Source: Treponema sp.
Lineage (GTDB): Bacteria > Spirochaetota > Spirochaetia > Treponematales > Treponemataceae
Direction of reading: 5' to 3'
Length of the DNA: 64,000 nt
NCBI GenBank assembly: GCA_017469785.1
Contig: JAFUFU010000010.1
Location: 42,593-106,592 of the forward strand
Positions 42,234-51,144 of this stretch are shown here, piece after piece. The stretch's first letter is position 1. Each line of letters begins with the position of its first letter. Both the position numbers and the translations under genes were made by a program. Below the pieces are notes generated by a model. That model made no database searches. It was not told the DNA's origin and saw nothing but the letters and a program-made list of their open reading frames with translations.

Positions 42234-44225
42234 CTATTTGCTTACAAATTCCTTGATTAAGCCCAGAACCTTGTCCATGTCGCTCTGCGGGGCGACCGTG
42301 ATTCGCATTGAAAGATGGCTTCCCTCTGTCCACAGGCGGGTGAGGTAGCCGTTTTCAGCGAGGTAGTCCTTCAAGGCCTGAACGTCGATTTCCTTGTCGT
42401 TTTCACCCAGATTCTCGTTGAAGCGGATGAAGATGAAGTTGGCGGCAGACTTGTATGCCTTGATGCCCTTAATCTTGTTGATTTCGGAGATGAAATCATC
42501 CTTGAGCTTGATGATAGTCTTGGTGAGATTGTTGTAATAAGCCTTGTCGCGGAGGGCTGCGATACAGACCTTGCGGCCGATGTTTGACACGCGGAAGGGA
42601 TTCAAATCCAGCTTGAAGACCTGTTTTGCCATAGGAGTGCAGAGACCGTAGCCCATGCGGATTCCGGCTAAGCCGTAAAGCTTAGAGAAGGTGCGGCAGA
42701 AGACCACGTTGTTGTATGAGTTCAAAAGATACTTCGCGTCGTAGGTGACTGTAGAAAGGCCGAGATATGCCTCGTCAACGATTACAAGGGAAGTGGGGTT
42801 CTCCTTGATGACTTTTTCAAGGTCGTTCCGGCTGATTACTGCTCCCGTGGGGTTGTGGGGGGTGGTGATTACGATGATCCTCGGCTTTGTCTTCTTTGCC
42901 TCTGAAAGAAGGTTTTTGATGTCGAATTCGTAAGCGTCTTTTCCGGGCTTTACATCGTAGTAGGCTGCCTTTGCGTGGCGGAGCTCACAGACTGACTTGT
43001 AGTAGTTCCAGGCCGGATTTGAAATAAGAACTGTGTCGTCCTTGTTCAAGACAATGGTCATAATCGTCTTTATGACATCTGAAGAGCCTGAGTGGATGAA
43101 AATCGAATCCGTAGAGATTTCCGTTGCCTTCGAGACTTCGATTGCCAAATCATCCTCGCGGGTAAGGTCATAGAGGTATAAGTCTTCCATGGTGGCATTG
43201 TGAAGGACTTCAAGGCATTTGGGGCTGGGGCCAAAGAGATTTTCGTTTACATGCATACGGCCGGTAAGCTGCTCCGTCGCCACGACAGAATACTGCTTGG
43301 TGTCAGAATAGTTTGAAAGGTATGAGATTCGCTGGGTTGAGTTAATCAGCTCGTCTTCCTGAAAAAACTGGTCGATGAACTCCTTAAAGTTCGGGTAGAA
43401 CTGGAGAATATCGTCGGTTGTGTCGAATTCCTTGCACTCAGCGTCATCATAACGCTTGATTTTCATCAGAAGCTCGGTGATGTGCTTAATCTGGAAGTCG
43501 TCCCAGAGCATATATTTCATTTCCGGGTCGTAGTATTCTTTTACCATGAGGTCAACGAATTTTTCGCTGAATGATTTTGAGAAAAAGGCTTCGCCGATGG
43601 TGTACCAGGATTTTTCGCCGCCTTTTTTCACTTCTGTCATGTAGCCCCGGTCGTCCAGGCCTTTGACGCAGTATTCGTTGCAGAATTCGTCTGAGTAAAG
43701 GCAGCCGTAGTATGAGTCATAAACATAGTCTCGGTAGACATTGTGGGCAAACCAGTTGTCAGAGCAGCAGATGTAGCTTGCCTTGATGTAGTCTTTTGCG
43801 GCGTAGAGGGAAGACATGTTGTTCTTTTCTTCCCATTCGGTGTTGTCGATAACAATAAGCTCCGGGTATTTTTTTGCCATCTCGTAGTAGCGCTCTTTAA
43901 GGTAGCCCACAACGAGAACGATTTCCTTGATTCCGGCATCGTGGAGCTGTTTAATCTGCCGTTCCACCATTGTATCGCCCTTGATTTCAAAGAGTCCTTT
44001 TGGCAGGTAGTTTGAAAGGGGCATACAGCGGCGGCTGCGGCCTGCTGCCATGATGATTGCGTTGTCAACCTTGTATGGGGCAAGGGCTTCCATACCCTCA
44101 TCAGTGACTTTATTGTTTTTTACCCAGCCTGCCTTAGTGCAGGAAAGGGCTGTATCTTTTGAAAATCCTGAGACATCTTCTTTGCGGCGGATTGCCATGA
44201 TGTAATCGAATTCATTCTCTGTCAT
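42234..44225 (-). CDS. Cytidylyltransferase-aminotransferase fusion (PntC/AEPT-like)
   Basis: This 663-residue protein has three parts: a winged-helix-like N-terminus (1-50), a nucleotidyltransferase domain (about 53-300) with IIMAAGRSRRCMPLSNYLPKGLFEI, and a fold-type I aminotransferase (about 320-660) with TPHNPTGAV, IVDEAYLG and the PLP lysine in TFSKLYGLAGIRMGYG. The same layout is known for the Treponema denticola PntC-AEPT protein, which activates 2-aminoethylphosphonate with CTP and has a transaminase domain for making it. LicC-type phosphocholine activation is the alternative. No phosphonate mutase gene is in the window. AGGAGAT precedes the ATG. Confidence 0.8.
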   Translation of the reverse strand: MTENEFDYIMAIRRKEDVSGFSKDTALSCTKAGWVKNNKVTDEGMEALAPYKVDNAIIMAAGRSRRCMPLSNYLPKGLFEIKGDTMVERQIKQLHDAGIKEIVLVVGYLKERYYEMAKKYPELIVIDNTEWEEKNNMSSLYAAKDYIKASYICCSDNWFAHNVYRDYVYDSYYGCLYSDEFCNEYCVKGLDDRGYMTEVKKGGEKSWYTIGEAFFSKSFSEKFVDLMVKEYYDPEMKYMLWDDFQIKHITELLMKIKRYDDAECKEFDTTDDILQFYPNFKEFIDQFFQEDELINSTQRISYLSNYSDTKQYSVVATEQLTGRMHVNENLFGPSPKCLEVLHNATMEDLYLYDLTREDDLAIEVSKATEISTDSIFIHSGSSDVIKTIMTIVLNKDDTVLISNPAWNYYKSVCELRHAKAAYYDVKPGKDAYEFDIKNLLSEAKKTKPRIIVITTPHNPTGAVISRNDLEKVIKENPTSLVIVDEAYLGLSTVTYDAKYLLNSYNNVVFCRTFSKLYGLAGIRMGYGLCTPMAKQVFKLDLNPFRVSNIGRKVCIAALRDKAYYNNLTKTIIKLKDDFISEINKIKGIKAYKSAANFIFIRFNENLGENDKEIDVQALKDYLAENGYLTRLWTEGSHLSMRITVAPQSDMDKVLGLIKEFVSK

Positions 44226-44301
44226 TGTAAATCTCCTGTCATTATCATTTTTGTAAAACGTAGAAACAGTGTTCCTAGTCTAATACTAATTAACAAACAT
44301 T

Positions 44302-47028
44302 TCAATCTTCAACGATTTCTTGGCTCCAGCTTGAAGCCTTGAATATGCTGTCTTTTACACGCCACCACTGGTCTTTGCGGATAGGGTAGGTGTAAAGATT
44401 TTTGTAAAGCCATGCCTGATGGACATCGTTTGAAGTAACGATTACTCCGTCTTTTTTGATTTCGCTTGTATCAAGGGGAATAGATTTACCTGTGAATGGG
44501 TTTACGGGATTTTCGACAATTCCTTTCAAGGCAAGGCTGGGAACATCGCCGTTTGTCATGAAAGTCATGTCTTCTTTTAACTCTCCTGTTGCCCCGAAAT
44601 CCTTCATCATTAAAAGGGGATGAAAATGTCCTCTGCCTCGGTAGTTGTCCCCAGCTATCTTATTGTCTAAATCAATGTTTTCCTCAATACAACTTTCGCT
44701 TGTCGCACGGCTATGATCCGCAACGAGAATAATTCTTGTATTGTCATAGATATCGTTTTCTTTGAGAAAGTTAATCCACGAGGCAAGCCGTTTGAAAGCA
44801 GAAATATTCGTGTGATATGCTTCCTCTTTACTAAACACAGAAGAACCATAATCAGTTACATTTTGAACAGGTTTGTAGTCTGGAGCCTGCATATAAATAC
44901 TTGAATGTGTAAGCTCGTTTACCATGCAGATGTAAGAGCCTTCTTCACTTTCTGAAATATCCGTGAGTTCTGTAAGAAAATCCAGTGGGGCATAGTTATT
45001 GATTACATTTGTGAAGGATGTAAGATTGCCGTTTGAATTCCAATATTTTCCTTTAAGATAAATCATTTCCCTTAGGATGACAGGACTTTCGCGGAAAATG
45101 CTGAAAATAATAAGATTATGCTTTAGCAAAGCATCTGTATTGTCCAGGCTTTCTCCGTTACTGTGCTGTTTGTACCATGCGGTCGAGTATTTTCCGATAG
45201 TCTGGTAACCGTCGATTTTAGGATAGTCGTCCGTAATGCTTAAATCTGCGTAAGCGGAATAATTTGACCATGAAGGGTCTGTAATTGTGGCATGAAAATC
45301 AGCCTGTTCAGTAAAAATGCGGGGAAGCAAGAGAAGGGCTTCGTTAGTCTTTTTGTAAAGCAACTCGTCCTTTAGTTTGTTCATTTCAAGGGGCTGATAC
45401 TCATATCCTCCGTAAATAAGGGGAGCGCCCATCATGGTGTGACCGTTGAAAGAGACCGTGTTCGGATAAAAGGTGAATCCGGTGAAAATATCGTTGAATT
45501 CACTTGCTTCTTTGAACATTTCTTCGACATACTGGCTTTCCGCTCGGTCGAGCATGAAGAGAACAACATTCCGCGCGTTCTTTGAGAGATGAAAAATCGG
45601 CTCAATATCAACTTCATTAAGGTTGCCGTTTGCGACAAATGCCTTGTATTCTTTTTTTATGGTGGAAATATTCATTACGCCAAGGGCAATCATTGCAAAT
45701 GTAATAATCGCGAAAGAGTAACTGAAAATTTTTCCTTCCTTTTTTGAAATCGTGAGTGTGACAAGCACAAAAACAAGGGCAAGCAGGATAAGGTTCAGGA
45801 ATGAAACAAAAGAAACGGTCTTGAAATTTACAGAATTAAGGAATGTTAGCGTAGCTGAAATATCTCCGTAACCAAGCATGAATACGAAAGAGTTGAGCAG
45901 CGCGGAAATGGATAGAAAGGCCATGAAAAGCGTGAGCACCGACTGAACCTTCTTATTGAAAAGAAAGTACACGCAGACAGGCCAGAAAATAAAGAATCCT
46001 GCAGCCTGCATGACTGTAAGCGAGACATAGCCCAGAGGATTCGGACTGGAGCCAATGCCGGAAAATTCAATGGGTGAGGAAGCGATTAGAGAGGTTGGGA
46101 TTGTAAGACCGCTGAGAATGAAAAGCAGTACGCATGAAAGCAGGTAAATAGTGCTTCGGGTTTTGTTGTGCTCAAAGAGGGGAATAAGAAGATTATGGAA
46201 GATTTTACGTACAAGCGAAAGTATAAGGGGCAGCAGATAGACGATGGCAACAAGTGCGGCAAAAATTGCTTTATAGGCGGCTTTTGTCTTGAATCCGAAC
46301 AAGACGAAGAGCAGCATCAGTGTACAGGCAATACAGCCGAAAATCCAGAATGACTTGAGGGGGTTCCTGAGCTTATAGAAAACATTTTTTACGAGAGAGA
46401 ATATATTGTTGAAAGTCCAGTAAAGGACAAGGCCTGCCGGAGAGTTGTAGAGCACCACGAGAAAAACAGCCGCCATGACGAAAATCTGTATTTTTTCGCG
46501 GATTCCGTGGCCTTTTGAGTAGATAATGCCTGACGTGCAGTTTATAAGCGTCATTGCGATTGGCAGAATATTGACCGTGAATGAGCCGATTGAAAACAAG
46601 GCGTCTGGATTCCCCATGTCGCGGATAAAGAGGAATTTCACGCCCTGAAGATCCGGGAGGTGCGAAAGAAAAGCGTAGGCCGCGAGAAAAAAGGGAATCT
46701 GGATCAGGAGGCCAAAAGAGCTTCTAAGGGCCATAATCGGATTATAGCGGTGCTGGCGGTAGAAGGTTGTCGTCATCATGTAGCGCTCGTCACCGGAGAA
46801 TGCCTTTTTAATTCGGTCAAGCCCGCTTTTCATTTTGTCCTGCTTTTCGCGTTCGACTTCCTGCCAGTGTTCGGCTACGGCATAAAGGGGGAGACAGAGC
46901 AGGGTGATTGCAACGCTCACGCCTATTACAGAAATACCCTCATTGTGGGTAATTTTATCCACAAGAGTGTAAGCAACTTCAATAATCGTGTAGAGCGGAT
47001 AAATAATCAATGTATAGAGAAAATCCAT
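44302..47028 (-). CDS. YidC-like membrane domain fused to an LtaS/sulfatase-type transferase, copy 1
   Basis: This 908-residue protein begins with a YidC/Oxa1-like domain (1-215: GISVIGVSVAI, the charged hairpin EREKQDKMKSGLDRIKKAF, YNPIMALRSSFGLLIQIPFFLAAY, and SPAGLVLYWTFNNIFSLVKN). The groove arginine of YidC is replaced by Thr42. About eight further membrane helices (220-475) lead to an alkaline-phosphatase-superfamily domain (485-870) with NVVLFMLDRAES, candidate nucleophile Thr531 in GHTMMG, LVADHSRA and GHFHPLL. This is the fold of LtaS and EptA, which transfer phospho-groups from phospholipids outside the cytoplasmic membrane. A second copy is at 48328, with a CotH kinase between them. 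Confidence 0.85.
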   Translation of the reverse strand: MDFLYTLIIYPLYTIIEVAYTLVDKITHNEGISVIGVSVAITLLCLPLYAVAEHWQEVEREKQDKMKSGLDRIKKAFSGDERYMMTTTFYRQHRYNPIMALRSSFGLLIQIPFFLAAYAFLSHLPDLQGVKFLFIRDMGNPDALFSIGSFTVNILPIAMTLINCTSGIIYSKGHGIREKIQIFVMAAVFLVVLYNSPAGLVLYWTFNNIFSLVKNVFYKLRNPLKSFWIFGCIACTLMLLFVLFGFKTKAAYKAIFAALVAIVYLLPLILSLVRKIFHNLLIPLFEHNKTRSTIYLLSCVLLFILSGLTIPTSLIASSPIEFSGIGSSPNPLGYVSLTVMQAAGFFIFWPVCVYFLFNKKVQSVLTLFMAFLSISALLNSFVFMLGYGDISATLTFLNSVNFKTVSFVSFLNLILLALVFVLVTLTISKKEGKIFSYSFAIITFAMIALGVMNISTIKKEYKAFVANGNLNEVDIEPIFHLSKNARNVVLFMLDRAESQYVEEMFKEASEFNDIFTGFTFYPNTVSFNGHTMMGAPLIYGGYEYQPLEMNKLKDELLYKKTNEALLLLPRIFTEQADFHATITDPSWSNYSAYADLSITDDYPKIDGYQTIGKYSTAWYKQHSNGESLDNTDALLKHNLIIFSIFRESPVILREMIYLKGKYWNSNGNLTSFTNVINNYAPLDFLTELTDISESEEGSYICMVNELTHSSIYMQAPDYKPVQNVTDYGSSVFSKEEAYHTNISAFKRLASWINFLKENDIYDNTRIILVADHSRATSESCIEENIDLDNKIAGDNYRGRGHFHPLLMMKDFGATGELKEDMTFMTNGDVPSLALKGIVENPVNPFTGKSIPLDTSEIKKDGVIVTSNDVHQAWLYKNLYTYPIRKDQWWRVKDSIFKASSWSQEIVED

Positions 47029-47031
47029 TTG

Positions 47032-48315
47032 TTAAGCTCCATTTTCGTGTAAGTCATATATAGCTTTGTCCATCCAGACGAAGCGTTTTTTAAGCCAGTC
47101 GGTCATGTATTGTACTTCAGATTCGTAAGTTTTTCTAGTTTTCCAGCCGGGGGCGTGCGGCCACTGCCTGTGACCGATATTCTTCCACACCGCATCGTTG
47201 AGAAGGACCGCGTCATTGAGTTCTTTTGATGCGGACTGGAGCCATTCAAATGATTCTGTAATCTCGTTTTTTTTCTGATTCCAGCGATTTATGACAAGAG
47301 AGGCGAATTCCTCTCTTTCAAGAAGCCTTTTTATCCATACAGCGTCTTTTATCCAAAAGCCGACCGGGTTATCGCAGTCATTCCAGCTGATGTTTCCGCA
47401 TGAAATGTCAAAATCCCAGACAGGTCCCATAAACACCTTGTTTTCCTGCGCATCGTAATAAAGATAGCAGGAGAACTTGAATTGGGCATCGTGATTCTTC
47501 GTAAGCTCGTTTATAAGATACCAGTCCGAAAAAGACTGAAAATCCAGGAGAACACTTTTTTCTGACTCATTTTTCGCATTTTCGAGATGAAAAATTTCGT
47601 TTTCGGCGGCTTGAATTATTTCTTTACGTCTTTCAAGTTCTTCGTCAGTAAGTATCTCCAGATTCGTTTTTATAGAAAAAGGAACGCCATGACTTGTCCT
47701 GAAGTTATAGTCGCCGTCCATTCTCTGGTTTACTTCAAAGACGAAAGATCCGTCTTCCTCACTCACAGGAATCCTTCCCCTTACTGCCTCGATTTTTTCG
47801 GTAAGGGCATAAAGTCCTTCGTATTTTCCGTTGACAAAAAGCGATATGAATCTAGAGCCTGGTGTCCATCGGAAATTTGAGAAGATGTCTTTTGCAAGAT
47901 GCTCCGCATAGAAATTGCGGATTTGCGTTTTGTCGGCGGTGTTGGCCATGAGAACCCATTTTCTTGCGGCTGGAAGGGAGAAAAGTGAACTTTCTGTGTC
48001 AAGTTTTAGAAGGTAAGGCTTTTTGTAAAGTTCCCTCGTTTCCCATGTCGTGTTTCCACGGCCTCTGATTTTGCAGCTTCCGGTCTCTGACAGGCCGTTT
48101 TTTTCAATTGCAAAGTATTCGGCCTTCAGGTAATGCTCCCTGGATTTTATTTTCTTTGCTCCCTCAGTCTCGATTGTCAGCACCGGCAAATCAAGCTCAA
48201 GGCAGTCTTCGATTGAAATTGATGAGTCAAAACTCAGGTAAGCCACGAGAGCCGAAAGAATGGTCAGAAAAGAGAAAATCACAAGAAAAAAAGGCGAATG
48301 TCTGCGGATTTCCAT
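47032..48315 (-). CDS. CotH kinase family protein, paralogue
   Basis: This 427-residue protein has an N-terminal membrane anchor (FFLVIFSFLTILSALVAYL) and the CotH features IRGRGNTTWE, LPAARKWVLMANTADKTQIRN, YEGLYALTEKIEA, LINELTKNHD and GPVWDFDISCGN. It is clearly related to the protein at 38058. It lies between the two YidC-sulfatase fusions, 3 nt and 12 nt from them, so all three are one transcription unit. The active site would face outside the cytoplasmic membrane if the anchor is N-in. Confidence 0.88.
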   Translation of the reverse strand: MEIRRHSPFFLVIFSFLTILSALVAYLSFDSSISIEDCLELDLPVLTIETEGAKKIKSREHYLKAEYFAIEKNGLSETGSCKIRGRGNTTWETRELYKKPYLLKLDTESSLFSLPAARKWVLMANTADKTQIRNFYAEHLAKDIFSNFRWTPGSRFISLFVNGKYEGLYALTEKIEAVRGRIPVSEEDGSFVFEVNQRMDGDYNFRTSHGVPFSIKTNLEILTDEELERRKEIIQAAENEIFHLENAKNESEKSVLLDFQSFSDWYLINELTKNHDAQFKFSCYLYYDAQENKVFMGPVWDFDISCGNISWNDCDNPVGFWIKDAVWIKRLLEREEFASLVINRWNQKKNEITESFEWLQSASKELNDAVLLNDAVWKNIGHRQWPHAPGWKTRKTYESEVQYMTDWLKKRFVWMDKAIYDLHENGA

Positions 48316-48327
48316 TAGTCTTGAGCC

Positions 48328-51030
48328 TTATTCCCCGAACGGATAAATCTGCTTCCAGTTTTCGTCCTTTGTTATGTCGCCGGAAACAGTCCACCAGACA
48401 TCGTTCGGAATCCTGTATTTTTTATTGAACCTGTTCCTTGTGCTCTCAGCTTCCGGGAGCGAAATCTTTACGAAATCAGATTTGTCAGAAATCTCATAGG
48501 GAAGGAGGGTGAAGGGATTCTTTGCGTTCTCAATGATTCCCTTTGTCGCTATCGCGGGAGTGTCGCAGTTGGTCATAAAGGTCATGTCTTTTTTGAGGTG
48601 GATTCCGTCGGGGCTTGGGCTTCTGTCTCCGAAATCCTTTACCAGCAAACTTGCCGTTACCTGCTCTTTGAGGAATGGAGTTTTCCCGGCCTCAAATTTT
48701 TCTGTCGAAATTCCTGTTCCGTGATCCGAGACGATTATGATTCTTGTGTTGTCGTACAAATCATTTTCTTTGAGCCAGTCAAAGAAGCGGGCATAGCAGC
48801 GGAAAACGCCCGCCTGCGTGTTGTACTGAGAATTTCGGGACCATTTTGTCGGACCGAACTGAGTTACCTCGCGGACAGGAACATAATCCGGATATTGAAG
48901 CATTGTCGGCTCGTGAGTCGCCAGGTTGTCAATCATTATGAACGAGCCTTTCTCAGACTCCGAAGAGTCTTCCGCAGAGAAAAGCCTGTCAAGATAAATC
49001 AGGCAGGAGTAGTTGTCGATGAACTGGCTGAACTGGTCTTTTCTTCCTGCGACATTCCACCAGCGGGCATGATGAACCAGCCGTCGCAAAATCGGCGGGA
49101 AGGTCTTGAAAATGCCGAACATGATGAAGTTGTGCTTTATGCTTGAGCTTGTGTAATGCGTCTTTTCGATACCGTTTTCCTTGTACCAGTAATCTGAATA
49201 AATCCCATGAGTCCAGAGCCTGTTGATGTAAGGATAATCCTTGTACATGTCGGTCAGAGGCTCTTTGTCAAAATTCTCGTATGGCATGTCAGAGACCGTC
49301 ACTTTGAATCCTGCCTCATGGAAATTTACCGGCATGGAAAGAAGTGCCTCGTTGTGCTTTTTCTGAAGGGTTTCTGTATCACGCTTGTTTAGCTCGCCCG
49401 GAGTATAGCTGTAGCCTCCGAAAATGCCGATGACGCCGGTCATGGTTCGCGGTCCCATGGAAACCGTGTTTGGATAAAAAGTGAAGCCGTCGAAGTGAGC
49501 TGCAAGCCCAGGCTTTTCCTCAAAAACTTCGTCAACCAGCGGCGAAAAAAGCCTGTCCTGCATGAATACGATTACGTTTTTGCCGGTTTTTGAAAGAGAA
49601 TAAATCGGAGAGATGCTGGTCTGAATCTGGGGCGGAGTCATCTTTGCGTATTGCCGTGAAATAATTGAAATGTTCCTGACAGATACGACAGATAGACCGA
49701 AAACCAGGATAAGCGAGTAGGGAATGAGAAGACTTGATTTTTTCTGGAGAATCAGAGAAATCAGGGCGAATGAAAGTGCTGCAAGTATCAGATTCAAGAC
49801 AATCCTGAAAGGCGTGTCGGAGAAAAACTGAGCCTCCATAAAGTCAAGGTTAGGCTGCAATGGTCCGTAGCTTCCCGTAAAGGCGAAGTTGTTTATGAGC
49901 GCGTATGTCGCAAGGAAAGCGGCTCCCAGAGTCAGGATTTTTTTGATTCTGAGACCAAAGAGAGCGTAGAAGCAGACCGGCCAGAAAACATAAAGCCCCA
50001 GAGCCTGGAAAAATGGCGTCCACAAGAAAATGAATGGTGAAGAATACTCATCGACGAAGCAGAATTCCTGAGGCTCGCTTTCGATAAGCATTGAAGGAAT
50101 GGTAAGGCCTGTCAGAAGTGCGATCAGGAGCGCAGAAAACACGAAAACCAGACACCTTGACTTTGTGTTTTTTGTGATGTCAGTAAGGAAAGTGTCCAGA
50201 AAGAAAGTTACAAGCCTTACTATGAGCGGGGATGCGATTATCAAAAGACAGAGAAGGGCTAGCATGGCCCGGAGCTCGACCTTTGTTCCTCCCATGAAAA
50301 AAACTGCGATTAAAATTCCTGCAAGACCTGCCAGGGCAGAAATATAATAAAGAATTCGGATTGGATTTTTGAATTTGTAGAAGACATTTTTTACCAGGGA
50401 GAGAAGGTTGTTCATCGTCCAGTAGATTACAAGGCCTGCAGGGGAATCATACAAAAGCACCAAAAAAAGAAGGGCAGAGACATAAATCTGAATTTTCTCG
50501 CGGACTGATTCATGTCCCCTCATGTAGATTGCGCCAGAGACACAGTTTATCAATGTCATTGCTATCGGAAGCACGTTGACTGAAAAAGAGCCGATTTTAA
50601 ACATTGAGTCCGGCTGGCCGAGGTTTTTTACGAAAAGGAAGGAGATTCCGTTCAAATTCTGAAGGTGAGACAAAAATGAATAGGCCGCGATAAAAAACGG
50701 AATCTGAATCAGAAGCCCGAAGCTTGAGCGCAGGGCCATCATGGGGTGGTAGTGGTTCTGCCTGTAATATGTCGAGAGCATCATGTACTGCTCATCGCCC
50801 TTAAAGGCCTTTTTTATCCTTTGGACTCGGTCTTTCATCTGCTTCTGGATGAGGCGCTCTTTTTCCTGCCATTGCTCCGCGACTATGTAAAGGGGAAGGC
50901 AGCAGAGCGTAACCACGAAACTTAATCCGATAACCGATATGCCGGGGCTGTTCGTAAGCTCATAAAAGAAAATATAGAAAATTTCAAGCAGCTGCTTGAT
51001 GGGATGGATAATCAGATTATATAGAAACAT
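48328..51030 (-). CDS. YidC-like membrane domain fused to an LtaS/sulfatase-type domain, copy 2
   Basis: This 900-residue paralogue of the 44302 protein has the same layout: YidC-like part (1-215, GISVIGLSFVVTLCCLPLYIV with Thr41 at the usual arginine position), further helices to about 465, and a sulfatase fold with NVIVFMQDRLF, candidate nucleophile Thr529 in PRTMTG, and IIIVSDHGTG. The His of copy 1 (HFHPLL) is absent: the aligned stretch reads VTASLL. Since that His is normally a metal ligand, catalysis may differ or be lost. It is first in the minus-strand unit; its start lacks a strong ribosome site. Confidence 0.83.
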   Translation of the reverse strand: MFLYNLIIHPIKQLLEIFYIFFYELTNSPGISVIGLSFVVTLCCLPLYIVAEQWQEKERLIQKQMKDRVQRIKKAFKGDEQYMMLSTYYRQNHYHPMMALRSSFGLLIQIPFFIAAYSFLSHLQNLNGISFLFVKNLGQPDSMFKIGSFSVNVLPIAMTLINCVSGAIYMRGHESVREKIQIYVSALLFLVLLYDSPAGLVIYWTMNNLLSLVKNVFYKFKNPIRILYYISALAGLAGILIAVFFMGGTKVELRAMLALLCLLIIASPLIVRLVTFFLDTFLTDITKNTKSRCLVFVFSALLIALLTGLTIPSMLIESEPQEFCFVDEYSSPFIFLWTPFFQALGLYVFWPVCFYALFGLRIKKILTLGAAFLATYALINNFAFTGSYGPLQPNLDFMEAQFFSDTPFRIVLNLILAALSFALISLILQKKSSLLIPYSLILVFGLSVVSVRNISIISRQYAKMTPPQIQTSISPIYSLSKTGKNVIVFMQDRLFSPLVDEVFEEKPGLAAHFDGFTFYPNTVSMGPRTMTGVIGIFGGYSYTPGELNKRDTETLQKKHNEALLSMPVNFHEAGFKVTVSDMPYENFDKEPLTDMYKDYPYINRLWTHGIYSDYWYKENGIEKTHYTSSSIKHNFIMFGIFKTFPPILRRLVHHARWWNVAGRKDQFSQFIDNYSCLIYLDRLFSAEDSSESEKGSFIMIDNLATHEPTMLQYPDYVPVREVTQFGPTKWSRNSQYNTQAGVFRCYARFFDWLKENDLYDNTRIIIVSDHGTGISTEKFEAGKTPFLKEQVTASLLVKDFGDRSPSPDGIHLKKDMTFMTNCDTPAIATKGIIENAKNPFTLLPYEISDKSDFVKISLPEAESTRNRFNKKYRIPNDVWWTVSGDITKDENWKQIYPFGE

Positions 51031-51089
51031 ACTTTACGATATTATCGTTTTTTGTCTGTTTGGACTAGAGGAAGGAAAAAATTTAACAA

Positions 51090-51118
51090 TGGACACAGTG
51101 CATGATTTTTTGTATAGT
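51090..51118 (+). promoter_or_regulatory. Promoter of the DltD-like/MBOAT unit
   Basis: TGGACA (51090-51095), a 17-nt spacer and TATAGT (51113-51118) lie 26 nt before the ATG at 51145; GGGGA is the ribosome site. Confidence 0.65.
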
Positions 51119-51144
51119 ATCTTTTTACTTGGGGATTATTTTAT

